The position numbers and the translations under genes are program-made. Under the pieces are notes generated by a model. It saw only the letters and a program-made list of their open reading frames with translations. It made no database searches and was not told where the DNA came from. DNA of 64,000 bases from Begonia masoniana (lineage: Eukaryota > Streptophyta > Magnoliopsida > Cucurbitales > Begoniaceae), in the NCBI GenBank assembly GCA_022432975.1, contig CM039510.1:27767201-27831200 (forward strand), in the 5' to 3' direction. This document shows, one piece after another, positions 54,605-64,000 of the stretch. The first letter of the stretch is position 1; each line of letters starts with the position of its first letter.

Positions 54605-55767
54605 GTCGTTTCTGTTTCTTAAGTGGGATCGCAGGACAAGAACGTTTTGTTTGTGCAATGGACTCTACGAAGGAATGAGGTTTAACAATGCGTCCACCTC
54701 TGTTGGATGGAAGTAATTATGCTTATTAGAAGGCCAGGATGAGAGCGTTCATCAAAGCCATAGATGAGAAGGCTTGGAGATCTATTTTGACAAGATGGAA
54801 TCCTCCAATGGTTACCAAAGAAGAGGATGTCTGTAATACCCAGCTTTTCTGGATATTATTATTTTAAATATATAATGACATTTTCGTAAATATGTCAAAT
54901 CAAGTCCTTTTTACAAAAAGAAAGCGTTATTAGAATCCTAATGATTAATTGAAATTTTAAGAAATTTACGAGAATTTTCGGAGTAATAACGCTATATTTC
55001 GGGTAATTACGCTTCTCAAAATATAAAGAACGTTTTAGTAAAAATAGTAAACGAGGTCCGTTTTGCAAACGGACAGTTTTATTGGGACCCTAATAATAAG
55101 TTAGAACTATTGGTGAAATAAGGAAGTTTGGAGAAGCCAAATCGTTAGCCAATTAATGAAACGAAGGACGAAACAAATAGAAAATCAAAGGAAGGGCAAA
55201 ACGGTAATTTGCCAAATCAAAATTATAAAATAACACATAATCTTCTTTCTCCTCATTTTCCTCTCTGCCGCGAGAAAACCAGAGAGCCCTCCTCTCTGCC
55301 GTCGACGATCTCCTCCATTCCGACCTCCGTTTCTCCTCCGATCAATCTCCGTTTTTCCCGTTTTCTTCACCGATCAACGCCCTAGGTACGAATCTATAGC
55401 TTTAGGACGTTAGTTTTTAGTTTTAACGAAGTTAAACGGTTAGAGTTTCGTTTAGAGTTTTTGTTAAAAATGTGATTTTAGGTTAGAAATCGATAGGTTT
55501 TCTAAATTTATGAAAGTATTGAACGTAAATATTGTTATTGGATGAATTTAAGTGATTTAGGACGAATGTTAAGGTTTGACGATTTTTCGAGATTTTAAAA
55601 AAAACTCGTAAATGGTGGTTTGAGGTATCGAACGTTGATTGTTCAATATAACGCCTCGATTAGTTAAATTAGAATTTTAGGAAAACTTCTTTAGTTAAGG
55701 ATGTCATTAATTTGGACGTTTAACGGATTCGGCTCGTATTAACGACAACCGTTGTGAATTGGCTTAG

Positions 55768-55814
55768 GTGAACGAGGCTCAAGAACGACGCGCACGGTTT
55801 GCTAAGGACGTCAG
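55768..55814 (+). other. Conserved 47-nt exon-like block in the copia-nested solo LTR
   Basis: Entered at GAATTGGCTTAG and left at GACGTCAG/GTAAGTCTCTCGTG. It contains TTTGCTAAGGA, also present in the block at 17941-17987, although the two LTRs differ greatly elsewhere. Confidence 0.55.
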
Positions 55815-56011
55815 GTAAGTCTCTCGTGATTTGTTTGGCCGATTGGCCTACACCATAAGATGTTATGTTGTTCGAGGAAATTGGAGAAAGTAGGTTGTGT
55901 CGGGCGAATAGGTTGGGTAGTTAGTATTAGTTATGTGTTGTATGTTTATGTTAATTGTTTGTTTACCTTGATTATGTTTATAGCATTGCACATGTTCATG
56001 CATCATGGTTT

Positions 56012-56480
56012 CTAGAAAAGGTAGAGGAAAAAAGTAAATGAAAAGGTTAACGAAAAGGTAAATGAAAAGGTTAACGAAAAGGTAAAGGAAAAGGTAAATG
56101 AAAAGGTTAATGAAAAGGTCAACGAAAAGGTAAATGAAATGGTAAATGAAAAGGTAAAGGAAAAAGGTAAAGGAAAAGGTAAATGAAAAGGTAAACGAAA
56201 AGGTAAAGGAAAAGGTAAATGAAAAGGTTAATGAAAAAGTCAACGAAAAGGTAAATGAAATGGTAAATGAAAAGGTAAAGGAAAAAGGTAAAGGAAAAGG
56301 TAAATGAAAAGGTTAACGAAAAGGTAAAGGAAAAAGGTAAATGAAAAGGTTAATGAAAAGGTCAACAAAAAGGTAAATGAAATGGTAAATGAAAAGGTAA
56401 AGAAAAAAGGTAAAGGAAAAGGTAAAGGAAAAGGTAAAGGAAAAAGTAAAGGAAAAAGGAAAACGAAAAGGAAACAAAAA
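56012..56480 (+). repeat. 12-13-bp tandem repeat (GTAAATGAAAAG-type)
   Basis: Nearly 40 units of GTTAACGAAAAG, GTAAATGAAAAG and GTAAAGGAAAAG variants, with higher-order reiteration at about 150 bp. It lies in the second predicted LTR intron. The minus-strand FTFSFTFSF-like frame is an artefact. Confidence 0.95.
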
Positions 56481-57039
56481 GGTCACGGTTTTATGAACTA
56501 TATATGCATCGCATGCATTGTCATCACGTAGACTTACTGAGCCTTAAGCTCACGACTTATTTCTACGGTGTAGGTGACCTTGACCCAGGTGAGGATGAGA
56601 TTCCTCCACCTGAGGAATGAAGCAGTTGACGGAGGATGGTTTACGGTAGGGGTGCTGGCGCAGTCGATGCTTAACCGACCCGTGGGGATGTATGTACATG
56701 TTTTGAGGGTGTTGGGTTATTTTGGGGTAATGTATGTATAAAGTTAGAACATTTTAGGATGTTTGGATCTGATAGTGGATAGGTTTAATGATTTTAAACG
56801 TTTGAAATCTGTTTTATAATCGTTTGGAAAGTCTATTTTGGAACTGTTTGGTAATTTGAAAACATGAAGGATTGCCGATTTTTAAACATATCCACGTGGT
56901 TTGTTTTTACGAAAATTTAACATGCATTTAGGTCGTTTAATTGGGAAGGATGAAATGAGAAATGAACGATGTGATGTTAGAGTTTATGAGGAAAATGTTA
57001 AGTGTGTGGTGTTCAGGGAAAGTGAAGGAAACATAGTGT

Positions 57040-57215
57040 TTTGCTCTCTGGAATTTCGGATTCCAGAGAGCATTTGTAAAAAAAAAAAGAGAAGAGAAAG
57101 AAGAATGAAGAGAGGCGACTGGGCGCGGGGTGAGGGGCGACTGATCGCCCCTCCCTGTTGGAAGTATGGTGATTAGGAGCGGCATCGATCGCCGTGACAG
57201 TGATCGATCGCCCCT
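57040..57215. repeat. Palindrome cluster in the copia-nested solo LTR
   Basis: The inverted pair CTCTCTGGAATTTC / GGATTCCAGAGAG is followed by GGCGACTGATCGCC, ATCGATCGCC and GATCGATCGCC words. It matches the organisation at 9840-9998 and 49160-49365. Confidence 0.85.
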
Positions 57216-59596
57216 CCACTTGGGCTGCCAATTGTCGATTCTGCCCTTCCTTCCAGCCGACTGTTTATATGTTTTAATTTATTTATTCAATTGATTTTAA
57301 ATTGTTTTGTTTAATGTTTTCTTTTAGTTTTATAATTAGTTTTCAGCCTTGTTTAAAAAGGTATATGGATATAGATTTCGATTTGATTTCCGCCTAGAGT
57401 TTATTAAAAGTATAGGGAAAAAAAAATGTGTACGGAAAAATTGGGTACAGTATTAGGGTCGTGACAATGTCACATTTCCCAAGCCTGAAGAAAGTTGGTC
57501 AGTAACTGAAGATACGTTGGCAAACAGTAATTCAAAGGCACTTAACGCTATTTGTAATGGAGTTGACCCTATTCAGTTCTGACTCATTTCTACGTGTGAG
57601 TCAGCCAAAAGGGCAAGGGAGATTCTCCAGTCAACTTATGAAGGAACGTCAGCTGTTAAGTTATCAAAAAATGCAGATGCTAACTACAAGATTTGAGAAT
57701 CTAAAAATACATGAAGATGAGAGTATAGCCGAGTTCAATGCCAAACTTTGTGACATTACAAATGAGGCGTTTGCTCTTGGTGAGGTTTTTCCTAAAGAAT
57801 GGTTGGTAAGGAAAACTTTATGATCTCTTCCTCAACGTTTCGCTTATAAAGTCACTGCCATTGAAGAAGCAAAATATGCCTCTAAAATGAAGGTAGAAGA
57901 GTTAATGGGATCACTTAGAACATTTGAGATGAATTTCATAGTGGACACAGAAGTAAAGAAGCTGAAAGAAGTAGCTCTAAAAGCAGAAATACATTATTTA
58001 AATGATCACGATGAAGATGACCTTGAGGAATCTCTAGCACTACTATTTTTAGAACTTCAGCAGAGTTATGAAGAGATTTGGTAGAAATAATCGTGGTGTC
58101 AAACACAGTGTTAGTAACACCAATAATGGCTCTTCAAGCAATAAGAAGTACAGAGAAGAAAATCATGCTTCCGATCAATCTCTTAAGAACAGAGGAATTC
58201 AATGCAGAGATTGTGATGACTTTGGGCATATTCAGGTTGAATGCGCTAATACCTTGAAGAAAAAGAAAAACTCTCTCAACATGACTTGAAGTGAAGATGA
58301 GTCGAAAAAAGAAGACGAATTTCAGAACAAACATGTGGTATTTGTTGCTTTAGCTGAACATACAGATAATGGTGGTGTTACACGTGATATCACAGAAAAT
58401 ATATCACTTTGTACTGTTGAAGATAAAGAGGAAGTTACAAAAGAAGACCTCATCGTTGAATACAAGACTCTTCATAAGAAATTGATCAAACTTGTTAGAG
58501 TAAATCAGCAACAACGCATTCAGATTGGTGGCTTGAGAGATGAGAAGATTAATGTTCAAAATTCAGTTGTGGAATTAGAAGCAAAGTTGAGAACGAGTCG
58601 GGATGAAGTTAAGAATATGTTCAATGAGATAAATCACCTGATGAAAAATGTCAAAATGTTAAATTAAGGTTCCTCGAAGCTGGATAATATTCTGAAAATT
58701 AGCAAATCAAATGGTTATCGTTCTGGACTCGGCTACAAAGGAGAAATTTCGGTGTCACAGACAGTGTCAATCTTGATGTCACAGACAGTGTTAGTAACAG
58801 GTGGTGATCACAAAAGAAAGCAAGTAATTATGAGTACTGCATACGACAAGAAGAAGTCAGATCCTTGTGATTTTTATCCTATTTCCAATAGTAAAGGTAG
58901 CAGATTTATTTTAATTTGTCACTATTGTAACTGCCGTGGTCATATTCGTCCTAAATGCTTTACATTTCTTGCTGATTTAAGACCAGGTACTGCTAGAAAT
59001 TTTTCTTCTCGTAGATTTCCTCATCAAGAATGGGTGAAGAGCTCCAACTTGATAAGTTCAATGCCACTAGAAAGTATTGGAGCAAAACATTATGCTTATA
59101 TAACTGTTGATGATTTTTCACGATATACATGGGTGGAGTTTTTTAGAGAAAAGTTTGAAAATTTCAAAGTCTTAAAATCCTTGTGTATTCGACTCCAACG
59201 TCAGAAGGATTGTGTCATCATGTAACGCCCCGAGTTTTCAGAACTGATTCGCTACTCATGACATAGAACAAGATTAAGAAATTTAAAAAAAATTCACTCG
59301 ACAATAAAATTAAATCTTCAAAACTTGCAGCGGAAAACTTTTCGTATAAGTAACATTTATAAAATAGACAAAATATTAAGACGTTTGTCTGAGAGAAAAG
59401 AAATTCAAAGCACATCTACCGCTGAACGTTACCAGCGGTGGGAGTGGATACAAACGATATCCACCGCTAAATAGTACCAGCGGAAGAGGCAGAAACAGAA
59501 GACATCTTCTGCTTCTATCGTCCAACGCACACGTCAGCCAAACGATGCGTCGATTTTCACGCATATTACGCTCACATCCGCCGACGACGCGTCGGC

Positions 59597-59735
59597 TACT
59601 CTCATCTACCTATCACAAAATGACAAAACTCTCTACTCACATCTACCGGTCACAAAACGACAAATCTTCTACTCACATCTACCGGTCACAAACGAAAAAT
59701 CTTCTTCTCACATCTACCGGTTACAAAACGACAAA
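59597..59735 (-). repeat. 36-bp repeats with ACCGGT in the right-hand LTR
   Basis: Units such as CTCACATCTACCGGTCACAA followed by AACGACAAA recur about four times. On the minus strand the core GTCGTTTTGTGACCGGTAGA resembles GTCGTTTAGCGACCGGTGGA in the array LTRs (28239-28260). Confidence 0.85.
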
Positions 59736-60563
59736 AATACTTGACATCCACCGGTGGACTACATCCATCGATACACAAAATACTTGACATCCACCGGTAG
59801 ACAAAATACTTGCAAAATTTTACTGAAAACATACAAGACAATCTGACCCTAAGAAACTTCTGAATTCCGTCAAATAACAATTTGAAACCAACATTGTATC
59901 TTTATCCATTAAAAATCCCAAATTAGCAATCCATAACAAAACCAAATCAGGTCTTCATATCAGGAAAAAAACTCAAAACATTCTAAAACCTTCAACTATT
60001 ACTATCATCAAAACCCTTTGCACTCCTCGCCAGAATGTCTGAAAAGTTAGACTTCACATACAGACAATAGTTAAACCGCCTCATCAGAGTACCAGACCGT
60101 GGCATAAAAATGCTCCTCCAACTTCACCTATTCCTCAGTAAACTCACAGAATTCACCTGTTACAACCTCAGTACCTACATCACAAAACTCTTCTATTAGC
60201 CTAATGCTAAGTAAGTAAAGCAATAATGAAATGAAATGCTGAAACATAAATCCTAGACATGTAGTTTCTACTTTCACATTTCAGTTGCATATGCATTCGT
60301 TTCTGGTCTTATCCCCCTATGAAATTGGGAGTTGGATCACTCCTTCCAAAGTCATACATCCTCTCTCTTGATTAAGGGGCGGATTAGTTCCCTTAATAAC
60401 TGATCTGTTTCAATCTGTTCAATCTTCACCATGCCATCATACATTTAAATTCATTTTTGTATACTTTTAAAACATGATACATGACAAACTGAAAACATAC
60501 ATAACATGCATAAACCTACTGTTTTGTGATGTAGGCCCGAAGGCACACATATACTCTACTTAC

Positions 60564-60614
60564 TTGGCTTCCTGGAAATGCTCGGTTTCGAACTACTTCG
60601 GAAGTTCTGCTCAC
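60564..60614 (-). other. Conserved 51-nt exon-like block in the right-hand LTR
   Basis: On the minus strand, entered at CCCTAAACTAG and left at GAAGCCAA/GTAAGTAG. It is the longest of the blocks of this type in the window. Confidence 0.45.
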
Positions 60615-60890
60615 CTAGTTTAGGGCAAAAATCGGAGAGGAAATCGCCTGGAGAGCTCTGCTGAGCTTGAGTTGAATACCGAGAGAGAAAGTATGGAAAA
60701 TAGTGGCGGCTATGATGTATTAATCCTAAAACCTCTTTCCTTAAATAGTTTATTACTATAATCCTCTATTTACCATTATATCATTACTTAGTCATTTATC
60801 AACATAATCACTAATTCTCCCAATTTCATTCCATAAAACATGCGCTATAAGTTGGTTAAGTAAATTGGTTCAATAAAACCAGGTGTTACA

Positions 60891-60902
60891 ATCTACCCTC
60901 CG
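60891..60902 (-). other. Polypurine tract of the right-hand element
   Basis: The minus strand reads CGGAGGGTAGAT directly before the LTR start. Upstream, AATTTTGAGGACAAAATT forms the same kind of hairpin as in the other Tekay elements. Confidence 0.75.
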
Positions 60903-60920
60903 TAAAAGAATTTTGTCCTC

Positions 60921-63900
60921 AAAATTCGTTACCTGAATAATTCTTGATATTGGTCCATCACATCCTACTGGCGTTCCCATGTTGTCTCCTCTATGTTCTG
61001 GTTATGCCATAAGACTTTTACCAGTGGAATTTTTTTGTTGCGCAACACCGTCACAGCATAGTCTAGGATCCTTACTGGTTTCTCCTCAAAAGTGAGAGTA
61101 GGATGGACTTCAATATTCTGCTGTTCCACAATCTGAGTTGGATCCCGCATACACTTCTTCAGCATAGAAACTTGGAACACATTGTGGATTCCTTCCATAG
61201 AGGTTGGTAACTCTAACTGATATGTTGTTTTCCCAATCCTTTTCAAGATTAAAAAAGGTCCAATAATTCTGGGATTCAACTTGCCTATTTTCCCAAATGT
61301 CACAACTCCTTTGAATGGTGATACATTAAGAAAAACTTCATCACCTACTTTGAATTCTAATTCTCTACGTCTGCAGTCAGCATAACTTTTCTGTCGGCTC
61401 TGAGCTGTCAAGATTCTCTGTCGGATGAGAGCAATCTTCTCAACTGTTTGTTGCACAATGTCAGGACCAATCATTCGTGATTCTCCAACTTCATCCCAGT
61501 ACAGAGGAGATCTACATCTTCGTCCATACAATGCCTCATAAGGTGTCATTCCAATTGTTGCCCTAAAACTGTTATTATAATAAACTCCACCAATGATAAG
61601 TACTTACTCCAAGACCCTGAAAATCCAATGTGCATGCACAAAGCATATCTTCTAACGTTTGGATGGTTCTTTCGGATTACCCATCTGTTTGAGGGTGAAA
61701 AGCTGTGCTAAAGTTGAGCTGTGTACCCATAGCAGTGTGCAAACTCTTCCAAAACTTAGATGTAAATCTAGACTCTCGGTCTGAAACTATGGTACTAGGT
61801 ACTCCATGCAATCTAACAACCTCATGCACATACAACTCGGTGAGCTGATTCATCGAGTAAGTCATCTTTATGGGTAGAAAATGGGCAGATTTGATTAGAC
61901 GGTCAATTATCACCCAAATTGCATCATATTCCCTAGTTGTTCTAGGCAATCCCACCACAAAGTCCATCGTTATTTGCTCCCATTTCCAATCGAGAATTAG
62001 TAAGGGTTGTAACATTCCTGCAGGTCTCTAATGTTCAGCTTTAACTTGTTGACAAACTAAACACAATCCTACGTACTCTGCCACACTTCTTTTCATATTT
62101 GGCCACCAATAGAGTTGTTTAAGGTCTATATACATTTTTGTACTTCCAGGATGGACGGAGAGTCTAGAAGAATGTGCCTCTGAAAGAATCTCATTTCGAA
62201 GTTCTATAATGGCAGGAACAAACTATCTATTCCTAAACTTAAAGACTTCATCATCAGAATAGTTGAAATCCAATTTACCAATAGACTCCATGCTTAATTT
62301 GTACTTGTTGCACTCTACATCATTTGTTTGAGCTTCCTTTATCCTATCCAAAAGTGTAGGCTTCAAAGACATGGCTGAAAGCATGGTTGACACACTGGAC
62401 ACAGCTTCTAAGTTAAATCTTTGAAATTCTGACTCTAAGGCTAACGGCATGTCAAGAATCAAGGTTGAGACTGAAGTCGTCACTCTACTCAATGCATCAG
62501 CCACAATATTCGCCTTGCCGGGGTGATATTTAATCTCAAAATCATAATCTTTGACAAACTTCAACCACCGACGTTGTCTCATGTTTAGCTCTTTCTGTGT
62601 GAAAATATACTTCAGACTTTTATGGTCTGAAAATATCTCACAAGGTTGTCCATACAGGTAATGCCTCCAAATCTGTGCAAAAACCACTGCGGTTAACTCT
62701 AAGTCGTGTGTGGGGTAATTCTTCTCATGTGTTTTCAGCTGTCTAGAAGTATAGGCTATCACTTTTCCATCTTGCATCAAAACACAACCAAGGCCAATCT
62801 TGGAAGCATCACAATAAATGCTAAACTTTTCATTCTCATCGGGTAGTGTCAATATAGGGGCATTGGTCAATTTCTTTTTCAAGGTCTGGAAACTGGATTC
62901 ACAATCCTCTGTCCAAGCATACTTGATGTTTTTCCTTGTTAACCGAGTGAGGGGTGTTGCAATCTTTGAGAATCCTTCAATAAATTTTCTGTAATATCCT
63001 GCTAACCTAAGGAAACTCTGAATATTTACAGCACTCTTCGGTTGGGGTCACTCCTTGACTGTTTGAACTTTGGTTGGATCGATAGATATTCCATGTCAAG
63101 AGATCACGTGACCAAGAAAGTGAACACTGTCCAACCAAAACTCACATTTGGAAAACTTAGCATAAAGTTGGTGCTGTCTTAGTTCTCCTAACACCAAACT
63201 TAAATGCCTCGTATGCTCATCCTTGGTACGTGAGTAGATTAAGATATCATCAATAAATACTATGACAAATTTATCTAAATACTCATGAAACACTCTATTC
63301 ATTAGGTTCATGAAGGCTGCTGGTGCATTTGTTAATCCAAAAGATATGACCAAAAATTCATAATGTCCATACCTTGTGCGAAAGGCAGTCTTTGGGATAT
63401 CTTCAGATTTAACTTTTAGTTGATAGTAACCTGACCTTAGGTCAATCTTAGAGAAAACTCGCGCACTATTAAGCTGGTCAAATAAATCATCAATCCTTGG
63501 CAATGAATATTTGTTTTTGATAGTTAACTTATTTAATTCCCGATAATCGATGCACATCCGCATTAATCCATCCTTCTTCTTGACAAAAAGGACTGGTGCA
63601 CCCCATGGTGAAAAGCTAGGGCGTTTGAATCCTTTCTCCAATAGATCCTCCAACTGTTTCTTTAATTCTTTAAGTTCGGTTAGTGCTAATCTATATGGAT
63701 TTTTGGACACAGGCTCAGCGCCGGGGTAAACATCTACAACAAATTCAATTTCCCTATCTGGCGGTAAGCCAGGAAGGTCATCTAAAAATACTTCTGGAAA
63801 GTCTTGAACAACTAAGACATTCTGAGGACCTGCCTTTCCTACAAGTTGTGTGTCTAAAACACTAGCTAAGAAACACAAATACTCTCCACATGGGGAAGGT

Positions 63901-64000
63901 CTAGTGTTGATAGAAGTCATCACAGACATTTCCTTACTCTTCTTCAAGGCTTGAAAGGTATGTTTCAAACCATTAGGAAGTTGAAAACTAACTACTCCAG
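60921..64000 (-). pseudogene. Decayed pol of the right-hand Tekay-like element, truncated by the window
   Basis: On the minus strand, from the window edge: protease-RT linker ([12 protein letters not shown] near 63790), reverse transcriptase with FIDDILIYS near 63250, RNase H ([10 protein letters not shown] near 62820), integrase core with [11 protein letters not shown] near 61965 and SDRE near 61780. The integrase C-terminus and a chromodomain ([12 protein letters not shown] near 61030) follow. Breaks: stops near 63095, 63050 (at the Trp of a DWPQP-like segment), 62227 and 62028, one at 61675, and one near 60963 inside the chromodomain tail; plus a frameshift near 61570. Gag and the 5' LTR lie outside the window. 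It is a sister of the other chromoviruses here but clearly diverged. Confidence 0.92.

Larger units (their letters stand above)
54832..57466 (+). mobile_element. Solo LTR inside the copia gag, target duplication ATGTC
   Basis: 2635 bp from TGTAATACCCAGC to AGGGTCGTGACA, flanked by ATGTC (54827-54831 and 57467-57471). It starts identically to the LTR at 46409 and shares its landmarks: first donor-like site after 55385 (CCCTAG/GTACG), 47-nt block 55768-55814, third acceptor before 56574, 12-bp repeats and a palindrome cluster near the end. No internal sequence remains, so LTR recombination has removed it. Confidence 0.95.
54659..59220 (+). pseudogene. Broken Ty1/copia gag-pol, split by a solo LTR and internally deleted
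   Basis: From ATG 54659 the frame encodes a copia gag N-terminus (RPPLLDGSNYAY, then KARMRAFIKAID), with stops at the seventh codon and before KARM. It stops at 54831, where a solo LTR is inserted. It resumes at 57472 with TFPKPEESW and a UBN2-type gag region (KMQMLTTRFENLKIHEDESI near 57668). A zinc knuckle CRDCDDFGHIQVEC lies near 58204 and a second Cys-His motif CHYCNCRGHIRPKC near 58918. The frame then jumps to an integrase-core piece (YITVDDFSRYTWVEFF, near 59100): protease and the integrase zinc finger are missing, an internal deletion near 59040-59080. It is cut at 59220 by the LTR of the next element. RT and RNase H are absent. Frame changes occur throughout. Confidence 0.88.
59221..60890 (-). 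mobile_element. 3' LTR of a minus-strand Tekay-like element
   Basis: 1670 bp; on the plus strand it runs TGTAACGCCCCGAG...CCAGGTGTTACA. The polypurine tract lies at its right and pol continues beyond. The flank CATCA (59216-59220) should recur at the far end, outside the window. On the minus strand it has a 51-nt exon-like block (60614-60564) and the third acceptor-like GATGTAG ending at 60175. Four units of about 36 bp containing CATCTACCGGT lie at 59597-59735. Confidence 0.88.

Overview
The window looks like gene-poor, AT-rich, transposon-packed intergenic DNA of a flowering plant, probably a eudicot. I see no intact host gene, tRNA, rRNA or CRISPR array. Almost everything assignable is LTR retrotransposon, mostly Ty3/gypsy chromoviruses of the Tekay/Del type: long LTRs, a gag-protease-RT-RNaseH-integrase polyprotein, and a C-terminal chromodomain. 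There are also DNA transposons (hAT, Mutator-like, a foldback MITE) and one broken Ty1/copia element. The plant assignment rests on the initiator-Met-tRNA type primer binding sites (TGGTATCAGAGCC and variants), the chromovirus family and the hAT/MULE ends. The species cannot be named from this sequence.

Layout, left to right. 1-3574: 5' LTR plus a long non-coding internal region of a minus-strand LTR element. 3877-11965: minus-strand Tekay element with a full 5' LTR, a decayed gag-pol and a truncated 3' LTR. 11966-16424: decayed plus-strand gypsy remnant with two related old LTRs. 16515-20935: an older LTR split by a 2.6 kb solo LTR (target duplication TGATC). 20936-24842: Mutator-like element with roughly 1 kb inverted arms and a GRF-zinc-finger-like coding fragment. 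25342-25540: hAT end fragment. 25861-49683: a small (about 1.1 kb) hAT element split by two nested insertions. The first is a 19.5 kb tandem Tekay array, LTR-internal-LTR-internal-LTR (26184-45712, duplication GTAGA), which itself carries a solo LTR (31961-34429, TCAAG). The second is a 3.2 kb solo LTR (46409-49588, CGTTA). 49684-53557: degenerate repeats, a gypsy pol remnant and a foldback MITE. 53558-59220: Ty1/copia pseudo-element split by a solo LTR (54832-57466, ATGTC) and cut off by the next element. 59221-64000: minus-strand Tekay-like element, 3' LTR and decayed pol, running off the window.

The most interesting signal is in the LTRs. Seven otherwise diverged gypsy LTR copies share splice-site-like architecture: a promoter-proximal segment ending in a donor-like site, an internal exon-like block of only 45-51 nt between an AG and GTAAGT (or close), and a third segment entered at a conserved GTGTAG/GATGTAG acceptor-like site. 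Unrelated tandem repeats (47-bp units in some families, 12-bp units in others) sit in the same predicted intron. A 62-nt intron-like segment also lies just before the gag start codon in elements of both orientations. Together these suggest a multiply spliced 5' leader in this retrotransposon lineage. One LTR family also carries seven TGACGTCA motifs, six of them on a 54-bp minisatellite, plus three G-boxes. Splicing and regulation are inferences; the sequence motifs are directly visible.
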